Shown here piece after piece: positions 27,374-40,139 of a DNA stretch of 64,000 bases. The DNA lies in NCBI GenBank assembly GCA_036971475.1, contig JBAIZL010000004.1, forward strand, positions 64,035,753 through 64,099,752, written 5' to 3'. A model generated the notes under the pieces. That model was not told where the DNA came from, did no database searches, and worked only from the letters and a program-made list of their open reading frames with translations. The position numbers and the translations under genes are program-made. The stretch comes from Prosapia bicincta (taxonomy: Eukaryota > Arthropoda > Insecta > Hemiptera > Cercopidae). The first letter of the stretch is position 1; the number at the start of each line of letters is the position of its first letter.

Positions 27374-30300
27374 ATTAAAGTAAATAAAACAACTAAATTA
27401 ATTTTCTGAGGGTGAATATAATTAGTATAATTTTTTAAAAAGGTTTTTCTGATTATTACATTTTAAATGTGTATTTTCTTTGAATATAGAATTAATATTA
27501 GAAACAAATTTTTAAAAAAGAATTAGTATATACTCAAATTATATTATTATTATTGCTATAAGTAAAATAGAATACATACTTTAAATACAAAAAATGTAAT
27601 TGTTAAAATATAGTTCAAGAAAACTATTATAGATGGTTTTATTGAATAAAAGGGTGTACCTTGTACTAGGGCATGAGAGGCTAACAATGGTTTTGAAATC
27701 ACGCATACATAATGTTAAAAAACGGCAGGAATACAACTTAGTACCCTTGAAAAACGACTTGTATAATGTTTGAAAACGAATAAGTTGTCCTCTCATAATA
27801 ACATGGGGATATAGTAACAGAGAATTACAATTATGTTGGACTGATTTCTAATGGAAAATCACACTATTATATAACAAAATAAGAAAAGAACCGCTATAAC
27901 AACGCTGATATAGTCTACTGGTAAATAGTAAAATTACGTTCAATTGCAAAATACTTTGTACTTCTAAAAATACCTTTAAATGTATTTACTATGCTTTTAA
28001 AATAGTATATACAAAACCAATATTTTGTTTAACCTTACTCGTGTAACACAAACCTTGAGATGGCTTTTATCGAAACTACTCATGAAGTCCTCGAGATCTT
28101 TTGTAATGGTAGTAGATACTCCTTTAAAATCAATAGCAGAGTAGGTCTGTACTTTATTATATGTTTTTGTAGCATAACCTCTTATATTTGAATCCTTATA
28201 TTGACCTTATAGTTTTCTAGAACGAATCAAAACTCGGTTTTACTGTGAAAGTTGCTACCCATAAAACAGTTTAAAGAGGTTTCACGTAAAACCTAATACA
28301 ACCTGGTATCGTGCAAATTATATTTACTCAACAGCGATTCCCTAAAAACTTTGTTTTTATGGTTAAGCTCTATCATGACGTTTAATAGTTACAATTGAAA
28401 ATATTATTTTAAATTTTCAATTAAAAGTTATTAAATCCCTTAGGTGAAAATGACTTGACTAAATTAACTCGTCACCTGAATCTTATGTTTATAAAAGCCA
28501 TTAATACCAATACATTTCCTAAATTTTAATAATTTGTGAGATATTTTTTTTGAATAATCAATAAGCAATAAACATTCACAGTATATTTTTCAAATTAAAG
28601 TGACAGCTCACATTATATTACTCAACATAAAGTAATTGATTATCTAGAAATGAGAACTCTCACCTTACAGATCCAAGTAATATGATAAAGTGTTCAATTT
28701 TATTTATATATTTTACACTGCAAACATTACCAGCGTGCTTCAGTGTTTAAGGATGTTATTGTAAATGACATCCGGTTTTATGGGGTTGGAACTAGAATTT
28801 AGGAGGAGATGATTTGTATTCTGACAATCATATGTGGTATGGGGATGTTGGACAGAATTTGGACTGTTATGTTACAGAGGAAATTTATTTCTTCCACTGG
28901 GGAACTGGCTTACGGTCTCTTTTTTACTTTACTTTATTTGTAAAGTTTTTAATAGTATAGGTCGAAATTTACCAAACCTGTTAGCAAACCATGGTAAAAG
29001 AAATAAAGACATCAACTATATTAAAATTCCTATGAATCCACGTTTCCATTTAAATATGGTACTGGCGGTATTGGAGGTACTGTATTCACCGTAAAGACAG
29101 TAGGAACAGTGTTTGCTACAGGAAGTATATAACCATATAACCATGCGCACCATATACTGATACCAAATGGCTGATATCCATAGATTCGCGGAAAGTGTAT
29201 TATCTATGCAATTCAAAATATGATTAACTAGAGGTAATTGGGAATATTTCATGATGCTACCTCTTAGTTATCATTTAGTTCATTTCGGTTAATGAACTGG
29301 ATACATAAACAAGAAGGCAACATTATTATTCAAAGCTAATAAGTTTTCATTTTATTTCAGAGTATTTTAGAGTAACAATAAATGTTTTCTTCAGACAACA
29401 GGTCATAAGATATTTAAACAGCTATGCATGCCTATCTACTGTACATAGAGACTGGTTCTGATTTAGACGTTAAGCTATAGGGGGCACCTTTACACTAATG
29501 GGAAATATTTCTCACGGTTAAAGTATACTTGACTGCGATTGCGGTTTTCAGGCAGATTGTATACACCATTTGCTTAATAATATCCTTTTGCTTATAAGAT
29601 ACACGTTTATAATTCAAAATTTCAGTGAATAGCAACAATAAACCTAAATTTATATCTTAAGAGAGAACATAAAACACACTCAAGTTTAAATGATTTTGAT
29701 AATAGAAGTGACCAGATAAACATTGTATTTTTAACGCCATTTTATTGCAGAATAACGTAGCCATTGCTCCTGTGTTGTTACAATAATTTCTTTTACGTTA
29801 CAACCGAGTGCTCAAAAGAAAGGAAATTTAAAATGGAACGATCGATGTTATCAGACTGATAATTCCTTATTGCTTTTACCCTATAATTTTCAGTGTGGTA
29901 AGATATATAGTATAAGAGGTTTAAAATCCTATCCACAAAACATGCTCACTTTATTAGGATACAGGTAATAACAGCAATGTATAGTCGGATTTGAAAACAG
30001 TAGTAAGGACGAGACGAGAAGCTAAATAGATACAGTTATTTGCAAAAGTTGCGTTTTATCAAGTGTACGAGAGGGAAATACATTAGGCACCCAAGTTTGC
30101 ATGGCGCCGCAACGGAAGCTTAAAAGATAAAAGTTTTTGTCCCCGCAGTTTAACCTAGAGATGCTGAATAACAAAATAAATTTATTCCTGAAGAATCGTT
30201 AAATAAAACCCCAATACATAAAATGTATTTTTATTATAATTTTTTTTTTATTACCTGTAATAAAAGATTATATTTAATATATGAAAATATTGTCAATAAA

Positions 30301-31305
30301 AATAATGTAAAAGTACCAAATTATTATCATAAAAAACATATTTAGAAAATACACACAAAATAATCTTAATATTATAGGAACAGGGGATGCTTAGCCCGAA
30401 TCTGCTATAATGGTCTCGTATTTTAAGGTGTTTTAATTGATTTACTATTGAATTGATTGGCCATGGTCAACCAGAGACTATTACCAAAAACACGTAACTC
30501 CGAGTAGACAACTTAATACTTGGTATTTTGATGCATTGGTAGCCATTAAAAAAGGACACTGATAATTGACAAAGTAATTTCATAATATTTTATTCAATAT
30601 TTTGAATTTTTGCGAAACATAGATTACCTCTGATAACTCTAATAACTCACTATAAACTGTAAAACGTCATACGATATCACATGAACCAACAATGAACGAC
30701 TTTAACTTTGTTAAATCGAAACAAATGGCTTTTATTTCAAATACCGCCAAAATACACTTATCTACATTACTTAATCTAAGTAGCCGTTCCAGGATTGTGT
30801 GGCACGTTTAGAAGACATATATAACAATGGTTTCTTAGGCTAATCATTACCTCAATCAGGCGCTATTATAAGAGACACGTATTTGTATTTATATTTATAT
30901 TAGCCATATGTTTAAGTATAATTTTGACCACAATCATAATATACAATGTCGTGGCCACATTTAAGGTGGGGGGAGGTTTAGAACCCTAGCAGAGAACGAT
31001 TTTGAAATTTTAATGTTGTGCTCGAGGGAGATTTTATTTTCAGGCCAAATAGATACATATTATTAACAGAAGAGCGATTATATGTTATGTTATAGCAAAT
31101 AATAAAAAAAATGATTGGTGCATTCTGAATTTTGCTATTATATTATTAGCGGTTTTTAAATCTCAGTCAAATATAAGAGAAGGTTATCAATCGGTTTTAA
31201 TTTTCATTAGTGTAAAAAGATAAATAATACTTATATATACATATATTTAAATGTACGGTTTTGTTGGAAAAAAACTAAAACTAAAAAACCGATAGTCATT
31301 TATCG
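27374..31305. other. AT-rich DNA, no gene seen
   Basis: Opposed short frames at 28834-29094 (plus) and 29016-29252 (minus) overlap and resemble nothing I can name. The plus frame begins with a Met-Val-Trp-Gly-Cys motif seen in some Tc1-like transposases, but no other transposase motif follows. No other feature is supported. Confidence 0.45.
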
Positions 31306-32205
31306 CCAAGTGTGAGCAGTTTACGGAAACAACGTAATGAATGAAAGTTCTGTGAGAAAATGGTGCATTCAATTTAAAAATGGAGGAACTGACGTTCCTG
31401 ACGTAGCGAAGAGCGGACGCCCAAGCATTGAGACTGATGAACTGGTCGCTAAAGTTGATGAAAAGTGTCGTGAAAAAGGAGCTTTCACGGACTTTGTTGT
31501 TAGAAATTTTCAAACAAAGTTAGGCTACCACAAATTTTGTGCATGATGGGTGCCGAAAATGCTTACTGACCTCCATGAAAATCAGCGAATGGAGGCAAGT
31601 GTGAAATTTCTGGATGCCTACGACAGACATGGTGATTCACTACTGGATCGCATCGTAACTGGTGATGAGACATGGGTAAAACACGTTAATTGCGAAATAA
31701 AATTACAGTCCATGTAGTGCGGGTACACAAGCTCCCCCATAAAACCAAGAAAATGTTAGCAAAGATTTTCCGCAAGGAAGATTATGGCGACGGTTTGTTG
31801 GGACAGGCAAGGTGTGCTTCTTATTGCCTTCCTTGAACGTGGTGCAACAATAAACTTTTAGCGGTAATGAGAAACTTTGCGCAACCTTAGGAGAGCAGTT
31901 CAAAACACGCGCAAGAGGGAAATTGACGTCATAAAGTTTGTTTGTGCATGACAATGCCCGTCCTCACGCAGCAAACCGCAGCAAACCGCACCATAGAGCT
32001 CCTTGAGTCATCAAATGGGAGGTTTTTCCTTACCCGGCCTATAGTCCTGACCTTGCACCAAGCGATTTTCACTTGTTTCCAAAAGTGAAGACTTGGCTAG
32101 CAACACAGCGCTTTCACGACGACGCGGAGCTCAAGGTGCGCGTCACTTGAGTGGCTGACATCGCAGGCGAAAGACTTCTGTGAAGAAGGAATTTTAAAGC
32201 TTCCA
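31306..32205 (+). pseudogene. Mariner transposase pseudogene (DD34D family)
   Basis: Mariner transposases cut and paste their own element, using an N-terminal paired helix-turn-helix domain and a DD34D catalytic domain. Here the DNA-binding part reads MNESSVRKWCIQFKNGG from 31337, followed by a GRPS hinge near 31420. Part of the second helix-turn-helix seems to be missing near 31490-31515, because the sequence jumps to the LGYHKFCA motif. An in-frame TGA stands at 31544-31546. The catalytic residues remain visible: Asp in VTGDETWV (codon 31664-31666), Asp in FVHDNARPHA (codon 31950-31952) and Asp in YSPDLAPSDF (codon 32064-32066). The last two are 38 codons apart rather than the family's 35. 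A tandem decamer (GCAAACCGCA at 31971-31990) plus an apparent single-base loss just downstream accounts for the difference. Several other stops and frameshifts confirm that it is dead. Confidence 0.93.
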
Positions 32206-32230
32206 ATAAATATCTCAAATTGTTTAGCGT

Positions 32231-32257
32231 AGGTTCCTTACTTTCTGAATAGCCCTC

Positions 32258-32258
<1 letters not shown>
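32231..32258 (-). repeat. Right terminal inverted repeat of the mariner element
   Basis: Read inward on the minus strand it starts CGAGGGCTATTCAGAAAGTA and continues AGGAACC, the type of terminal repeat found on mariner elements. It is bounded outside by TA. No left partner was found. Confidence 0.85.
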
Positions 32259-32353
<95 letters not shown>

Positions 32354-32354
32354 C
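32259..32354. repeat. (TA)n(GA)n compound microsatellite
   Basis: About 70 bp of TA (with one AAATA interruption) followed by about 12 GA units, beginning at the target-site TA of the mariner element. Confidence 0.97.
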
Positions 32355-32446
32355 GTAGAAAACAGTAATGGATAGTTCTTGTAATAAAATAACAACAGTT
32401 CTATATATGTATATATGTGTGTATGTAAAATATTCTTGTATAAAAA

Positions 32447-32551
32447 TTTAAAACAACATAGGATATTCAAATACAAGGTTAAATACATAGGTTTTTTAAT
32501 TTATATGAATATAAATTAATACATGCTCTTGAATTTGAATAACCTATGTTG

Positions 32552-32557
<6 letters not shown>
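32447..32557. repeat. Palindromic element between TA tracts
   Basis: The left arm (about 32447-32488) and right arm (about 32518-32557) are reverse complements over about 40 bp, with the shared block AAAACAACATAGG and a TATTCAAATACAAG-like block. A spacer of about 29 bp separates them. A (TA)n run starts at the outer end of the right arm, and another TA/GA array lies about 95 bp to the left. Composition and setting resemble the elements at 15.05 and 49.4 kb, including AAATACAAG, although the arms are otherwise different. Confidence 0.85.

Positions 32558-32594
<37 letters not shown>
32557..32594. repeat. (TA)n microsatellite
   Basis: About 38 bp of pure TA immediately after the right arm of the palindromic element. 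Confidence 0.97.
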
Positions 32595-32597
<3 letters not shown>

Positions 32598-34290
32598 CAC
32601 ACTTTAAACAAAATAACGTTAAAGAACCATTTTTCGCCTGATAATCAATAAATACACCTTATGGATCCTTTGTCATCTTTGGTAAAGTAGTACATCTATA
32701 ACCAATCAATGGTAAACATATTACTCATATAATCTCAAACATCTGTGCTATCTTCGTTGTTCTCAGGCTATGTCTTTACCCCCGTACTCATACGTCACAT
32801 ACTGATTATAGTTTGGGTATCTTAGGTTAGCCGAACCTTGTTAAAAACTAAACTTCAGATAGATTTATTAAATTATTTATTTATAATAGTACTTTTTATA
32901 TTTAACAAATTAGTACTTGTTTTGTTTTTTTTTAAACTTATTACTAAATTAAATACGAGTTATTTTTAGAAATCTGTATCCTTGAGAAATATTGAGAGGG
33001 GTGTTATTGTTTTTTTTTTTTAATATTTTAAATTTTAAATGTACTAGAATAAAATAAACATTTTATTTTGTTAGATGTCAATCTAACTCAATGTATCTAT
33101 TTCGTTTATTCACATGAAGAAAATCCAGATTCAAAGTTATTTGTTGATGAATATTATTCACAACATCTCATCTTCAAAACAAACTGTGATTGGATAGAGT
33201 ATTGAGTAAATTTATTGTTTTAAAAATATTTATTATATAGATTATTATAGATTATCTTCTAATGCTCCTCGTAGGTTTACAAAGCGTTTATATTGTTTCG
33301 CGTTCACTATGTGCATTTAAGTGATGCAAATCCCACTATGTTTCGGACGAATATCTCGGTTTCTGAAAATCATCAGTAAGTTAACACACGTAGAATTAAA
33401 GAAAACCTCTGTTTTATTTATTATTTTAATAATATTCTATTATTATTATTTATTTTATTTATTATATAAATAAAACACATGCATCTCTAGCTCTGTTCAA
33501 TGAGCTAATATTCAGAAAATAGTTGTGATTACAATTCTAGAATATTGACAAAACTCTTCAATACAAAATCATTCAATTCATTTCTTAGCTGTAATAGAAT
33601 GTTTTTATGTCATTGAAAACGTTGGATCAACATTGAAAGTAATGCAAAACACTAAAACAAACTGATAAGGAGGAGTAGGCCAAAATATATTTTCTCCTCT
33701 AAAAATATTGCATCATATTTTTCCACAAGGTTTGTCTGACTCTGTAAGGCTTTAGTGCCAGTAAGTTGAGTGTTGCAAAAAAAGGCTAATAAATATCCAA
33801 AGCAAAAGATAAATTTTTCATCTGTAAACCAGGTGTAGAGATATCCTTGTTTTACAGTCATAAAAAAATACAAAAACGAAATTTAAGCTAATAAGTTGAA
33901 TAATAAAAATAGCTATGTTACTATTTTAGGGTTAATAACTTTTAGATATGAAAGGTTTCATTATATGCCACTGCCCCATTCTTGAAAATAATCTTTACGT
34001 TTTACGTATCAAAATGCACCCGACGCTGTAGCCAGACATTCTTTCTTTGTAGGATTACTAATAGCATTCACTCTACATCAACATATAAATCGTTAATGAA
34101 AAAACTTGTAATAATAATTTTTGGAATCGAATGTCATTCTATTCTTTAATTGCAACCTTTGTATAAAACGTTTTTATTTAGGATAACAGATTAGGGATTA
34201 AAGTCTAGAAGAGCAACTTAATGTTTTCGTTTTTATAATTCTATATATCCTCACACACACATATTGATTCCGCCAGACGTTCTTTAAAAT
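32595..34290. other. AT-rich DNA, no gene seen
   Basis: Only chance frames (for example 33652-33873 minus). A stretch at 33285-33375, read on the minus strand, contains GAAACCGAGATATTCGTCCG and resembles a single arm of an invertebrate fold-back repeat; no partner arm was found. Confidence 0.5.
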
Positions 34291-34299
34291 TATTAAAAA

Positions 34300-34415
34300 A
34301 AGTTACACGAAGTTACTTTAGAAGTTATTAGAAGTTACAAAATTTACTTCTAGTTACATAAATAGTAACAGACACGATGCTCTGCCTCGTAATAACAGGT
34401 GTAGATAACACCTGC
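34300..34415. repeat. AGTTAC-repeat cluster and small hairpin
   Basis: Between about 34303 and 34372 the heptamer-like word GAAGTTAC/AGTTAC recurs about five times at irregular spacing. Just after it, CAGGTGT-AGATA-ACACCTG (34396-34414) forms a perfect 7-bp stem. Clusters of such short subterminal words are known near the ends of hAT transposons. Here no terminal repeats or coding remains were seen, so the assignment is open. Confidence 0.4.
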
Positions 34416-34884
34416 ACGAAACCATATTAACATTTTTTTATTACGCATTTGCATTAAAAATAAATAAATCCAGAAAACATTCCTATTTGTTATTTATTTT
34501 TGTAGATATTTTTAGGCTTTGAATATCATATTATAGCTTTGGAGTACACCTTCAATTTCTCAGAAAAATGCGTTCTTTTAATTAATGTCATAAATTATAA
34601 AATATATTGTCTATGTTTTAGTATGAAATATGTAAAGTAAAGAATATATTGGTAAAGAGCTAATAAATCATAAACGAACTCTTAATTTTGTCGGAAAGTC
34701 GTTGAAAACACTGTGCGAGTAGACCTGTAACATAATACCGAATCCAAGATACTATCAAAGGATATTAATGGGTCTCGGTTTGATTTATGTTTTGTCTAAC
34801 AAATCTGCAATCAATTTAACTCACCCCTCTACAAATTCTGCGACCATTAAAAAAAAATCGGGTTTTTTCTTTTCGAAAAGTTAA

Positions 34885-35095
34885 CTATGTTTACTACTCC
34901 AACACGTCGTTGGGTTGTCGCGAACTGAGTGTAGGTCGTAAACCTATAATATGAGACAAGTATATGTGCGGAGATTTGTATAAACTGTCTTTTCTCACCT
35001 CATTTCGTTCCACTGCGTATGTTAAAGATTCATGAATAAAATATGAAAAGAATTGTAAGTCTTGTAACACGAGGACCTGTACATATTTGTTGGTT
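34885..35095 (-). repeat. Dispersed repeat family, copy C (inverted)
   Basis: The reverse complement of this stretch follows copies A (10.9 kb) and B (46.6 kb) block by block: ACAGGTCCTCGTGTTACAAG at 35063-35082, the TTTATTCATGAATC core, GCAGTGGAACGAAATGAGGT, and a distal block GACGTGTTGGAGTAGTAAAC. Copies B and C are closer to each other in the core than either is to A. The ends are not sharply defined. Confidence 0.75.
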
Positions 35096-38000
35096 TTTTT
35101 ATGTTTATAATTTTCAGTTAATGCAGAAATGGACTAAAAGTTTTACTAACCTCAACCATTTGATATTGTGTAACATACACCAGTAGATCGAATGTTATCA
35201 ATGATACATAGTCTAATAATTTTTAAATAAATATTCACTTGTATAGGATCAAAATTAGACCCAAATTCTTAATTCCAAGTCCAAAACTACTATGAAATAA
35301 ATAAATTAATTGAACAGTACTTACTAATTGTAAATAATATTGTTTTTAATATTATATGCGGCAATATAAGCAAACACGTCAAAAATCATCTTGTTTGGCT
35401 CAATTATTATTTATATAGATATCAAATATCATAAAAATTAGGTGCAAATTTTGAATTTCTAATTACTGCATTTAGACCATACTATAGTAATTACTCCCAT
35501 GTCCTTTGTTACTACATTGCTAAATTTGTATAATTGTAAGTAATAGGCCTAACTCTAAAGCATTTGTGTCGCAGCCTAAAAGTAATTCATATAGGGTTAT
35601 AGGAATAATATATATACATATTGGAAAAACTTAATTTTGCTGCTTACATCAGTTGCTTACATTGTATTCGTATTTTCTTCCTCTAATCTGTTCTAAATAA
35701 AACTGGTACACACACAACAAATGTTCATTCCCAGATATTTTGTTAGGTAGTCATAGATGTATCTGTGGTCGGGATTCTGAATCTGCAATTTATGTTTTTG
35801 TAATAGAACTAGTTTCATCAAGACAAATGGATTACTAAAAGAGTGTTCAAGGGGGTTTTAGCAAATAAAACACGAATGTAAACTTTTAAAAATGTGGAAC
35901 AATTAGAGAATCAGGATTTTCTAGAATATATAGCATCTCCTCCCTTATCCGTGCCCAGCATGATAAGTCCCTTATCAGTGCCCAGCAGTAATCTGTTAAC
36001 ATGTTGGTTCTGAACTATCCTAGGTAAAGTTTTCCATGGGTAATATATTTTGGTAGAAACTCACAGCATGTTTATCACTAACGGTATCAAGGTTTGGCGG
36101 GAACAAGTTTAGGTTGTGAGTGGAGGAAATGATGTTTTAAATATACATCGCAGCCCTTCCATTTTAATTATAATTTAAATATACTATCCGCCAGATTGAG
36201 ATAATTTTCAGTCATGATAATTCCCAAAAAAATCAACTGCATTTTCAAATACATTTCAAGGTTTTTAGTCCATTGCGGTTGAATTTCCGAATCCTAAGTC
36301 ACCTCACCGACCTCAAGCCACTAAAATATTTCTTCTTCGATACTTTCAGATACTGATTACTGTTTTTCAGGTACTTTCTTTAGTGATAATTAGGTAAGTT
36401 TGTTCCAATAATATTTGTGCCTGGGTTTCACAAAGTTATTACAAACTCCTATTTTGATATGTACAGTTAACTAAGAGCATTTTATGGACCAACCAAAGGC
36501 TGAAAAAGAAGATTTGTAGATCCAGAAAGGAGTTCTTTTTGTTTTGGCCAATCTGATTTCAATTACGTGTATGTTTTTATCTATCTTTGATATCTCTCTC
36601 GCAGATGACGCATGCATATTTATTGATACCAAGCTCTAAGTAAAGTATGGTCCACTTATAATTTTTATAGTGATTTTTTCAAAAAATAACTGCAAATTCT
36701 TATATTCTTTATATTCTGTAAATCTTGAATATCTGTCCATGAGATAATGGTTTCGCGGATAGTTTGCATTATATTTGAGCAGCCTTTAGAGTTGCTTTAG
36801 AGGCATGAGGGAACAAATGTCAATAGTATGCGTTGTATTCCACATTAAAAATATTGATAATATAGAACTTTGCAAAAAACAAGGTTGTTACCGTCAAACA
36901 AAATATTAATTCGTCATAACGAGATCAATATATACAAATTTTGTAATTTGAATCCAGAGATTTCCAAAATGTCAATCGTTATTCTAGGATTTAATCCTAT
37001 TATTTTGACTGTTCTAAGTTGTTTACTAGATTGTATAAACCTCCTGGGATGTTAAAAACTTTCAAAATGTTTTTACAGGAAGGTTTTCGTTTATTCTGCT
37101 CATGCTATCCCAAATATAAAAATTAAATAATTTACTCTATTCGTACACATTCGGAATTAGAATGAAAAATAGCTTGAAGGTCAATGGAAACATTATCCAT
37201 TAACCTCTCTAGGAATGAATCGTTGTTAACCAGTGTAATTGGCTGATTTCAAAACTAATTTCTCTCTCGACGCCGTTTCCATCGAAAGAGTATCAAGGAA
37301 CCACATAATTTCGTTGTAATTCATTTACCTAACGCAATCATTCCTATTTCAATGCTTTGATTCCACTAATAAATGAAACTGTAATATTCCACATAATAAG
37401 AATATGTATGATGGTGAACAACGTAATTTAGTTTTTCAGGATACTATTTGTGCGTTTATTTGGATACAAAAGTAATAATAAATCATATGAACCAATAGCC
37501 AATCTACAAAATGATTTACTTTGTATACTTGTAAACTAGGCTAAATTTTTGTTCAACTTAATACTCTTTGTTGAAACTGTGTTAGAGTTTTTATTTTTCT
37601 TCACTATTTTAGATTCTTTATACTTTACTTTGTAAAGGTCTTTACTTGTAATATATAAAAAGAACATGAAAAAAACAACAAGGTTTTTATATGCAGAAAT
37701 GGCTCCTGTATAAGCACGATTAATTTTTGCCATGTAGAAAACTGAAGACAATATTTTTCTTCAACTATCGATAACTGTAGAAACTACAAGTATCAAACAA
37801 TCAAGCAGATATTTGGTAAACACATAAGGTTTTATTGTTCTGCGTAACCGAATTTACATATTAAAACAAAATACTGATATAAAACAAATCATTTTGAGTT
37901 GTACTTTTAGTATATTATATCTGTTTCAATGAAACTGATCCCCATCTTAGCTGGTAACTGGTGTAATATCGATTAGGATTAGATAGTTGTTATTAATTTC

Positions 38001-38996
38001 TAGGAACCATACTATCACTGATTGACACTTCTCGCGCTTTTATTTCAAATGTTCCATTATCACTGGATTATTGACACTCCTGTATTGCGTCTCTCTATAG
38101 CAACGCTTACATTATTACAGCATATTAATACCTTGACTTCGAATACCAATTTCCTAGTGAAATACGATTCTTTAGAAATGTTTTTATTGTCAAAATATAA
38201 TATTGTTGTATTATAGCATATGCCATTTGTTTTGTTATAGAGGTAGGTATGACGACTAATTGTTTTGGTATGGCAATTTACAATTTTATAAAGAAAAGAT
38301 ACGATTACTCATAAAATTAAAGAGTTATATTGGGTAAATGTTTAAAGGAGTTTTTTAAGGAACAATTCTTTACAAAACATTTCACTCTTGAAAAACTACG
38401 AAACGTGAAAAGAAACATTATTAAATATGTTACATAGGCGTAAACAAACCAGCGAGAATTGAAATGGTATTGAAGGACAACGTATGTTAGAGGTTTTTTA
38501 GAAACAGAAAAATTGGCGACATATATCAAGACGTCACCTACGTCATCATACATTTGGCACATGGAAATGCTGAAACAAAATATAATCCATGTTACATTCA
38601 TGAACAGCAGTTTACCTCCGTTTTATGAAAGAAACTCACATTAATATTTGATGTCTCATATTATAGTTGCTTATAAAATTTCTATATCTGCACCCTATAT
38701 CTTAAATAAAAAACACTTTAGTCAGTAGTTCATTTCAATTTTTCATTTATAATATAAGTTTATTTACAAATAAAACCATTAAAAATAGATCATACCTGTA
38801 AATTTAAAAACTTCCAGCAACAATATTAGTCCCTTAAGATAAGATTTTAAATATAAAACGCTAATTAGGACGAGCTTAGAATTACAGTATAGTTCGTTTA
38901 AATAGTCATAAAATAAAACATTTCTACGTGAAAAATTAGTTTTCTTGTTTATTCTCTCAGAGAATTCCTTTGAATTGTTATAGTGTTTATTGTAAT
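35096..38996. other. AT-rich DNA with a two-copy 27-bp repeat
   Basis: At 35941-35993 a unit starting TCCCTTATCCGTGCCCAGCA is repeated twice with one substitution and a divergent tail. Otherwise only chance frames (36870-37055, 37536-37751, 38022-38216, 38317-38601), none with family motifs. Confidence 0.55.
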
Positions 38997-39300
38997 GAGT
39001 TTAGTTTACTTGAAGAAAATATTCTGCTTTAGAATACTACTTTAATATTAAAAGGATTTCTATTAGCGTTCACTGTCTTTGCTTTAGTGTATTGCATGAG
39101 TTTAGTTTACTTGAAGAAAATATTCTGCTTTAGAATACTACTTTAATATTAAAAGGATTTCTATTAGCGTTCACTGTCTTTGTTTTAGTGTATTGCATGA
39201 GTTTAGTTTACTTGAAGAAAATATTCTGCTTTAGAATACTACTTTAATATTAAAAGGATTTCTATTAGCGTTCACTGTCTTTGTTTTAGTGTATTGCATG
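38997..39300. repeat. 101-bp tandem repeat, three copies
   Basis: Units start at 38997, 39098 and 39199 with GAGTTTAGTTTACTTGAAGA, and a partial fourth begins at about 39300. The copies are essentially identical; one visible difference is GCTTTAG versus GTTTTAG near 39081/39182. The near-identity implies a recent duplication or ongoing homogenisation. No reading frame runs through the array. Confidence 0.96.
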
Positions 39301-39309
39301 AGTTTTACA

Positions 39310-40139
39310 TTAAAAGATGCACTTCAATTTTAGTATACTTAAAGAGAAGTTCCCGGGATTAAGAGCTCAATGGTGCCCTGAATTTGTCTACAAATTTTAT
39401 CTATAATGCATTTAATGATTTATAGTTTATGATAAACGTTTGGAAAATTCCACATTTTATAGTCTGGTTCTACTATAGGATGACAATAATACGGTGTATT
39501 CCATTTCACTGTATCTATAATTTTCTATACTTTTAAACATTACCACACATTAATATAGTAATTTTGTATTGCAACCCTTTACTAATTCAAGTAATATTAA
39601 ACATCGTATCTAGCTCAGTACCAGTGTACCACCTCAACTATTCACCACCGAATTCAATTAATATTGTTACATGAGCCAATTTAATAGAGCTTTTAATAAA
39701 AAGCATTTTGCACTGTTTAAAGGGATCCAGATTGCTTGGAACATGTCTGATGTGTTCGCACAGTTATAATTCATGATACATTTACTTTTTTTATGTGCCA
39801 CTAGAGTGTTACAGGCACTTACATAACGTACCACATACCTGTGAAGTGCCTGAGCGTAAATACAGTGACGTGTTTATCACACGAATTCATTTTTATACTA
39901 CTATAAGCCTGTTATATCTACTAATAAGGCCTAAAATCAATGTGTTTAATTTTGGTTTAGATCAGTTTATATCTTTCGGTCGAGCACAAACCCCAGAATT
40001 AGTTAATAATTGAAAGTTTCACATCTCTATGCCATTTTGGCATCGAATGAAAAATTAGTATTTGAAATAAATATCAGTTTTTTTCTCATGGACTGATAAT
40101 GAAGTAGATAAAAATCTACGGGAATAGACAGAAACCACA
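39310..40139. other. AT-rich DNA, no feature seen
   Basis: A 72-codon plus frame at 39795-40013 has no recognisable motif. Nothing else was noticed. Confidence 0.5.

Larger units (their letters stand above)
31306..32260 (+). mobile_element. Mariner-type (Tc1/mariner) DNA transposon, 5'-truncated copy
   Basis: A transposase relic is followed by a recognisable right terminal repeat (32231-32258, GGTTCCTTACTTTCTGAATAG then CCCTCG) ending at a TA dinucleotide, the canonical mariner target. No matching left terminal repeat is visible upstream of 31306, and homology to the transposase begins well inside the N-terminal domain. The left end is therefore deleted or too diverged to see. The TA at the right end continues directly into a roughly 70-bp (TA)n array. 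The element cannot encode an active enzyme. Confidence 0.9.

Noticed and set aside
28834..29252. Possible Tc1-like transposase because of a Met-Val-Trp-Gly-Cys start
   Set aside because: No catalytic or downstream Tc1 motifs follow in any frame; a single short motif is not enough.
32114..32488. 124-codon minus-strand frame
   Set aside because: It is the antisense of the mariner terminal region plus the TA/GA array and part of a palindrome, with no real coding support.
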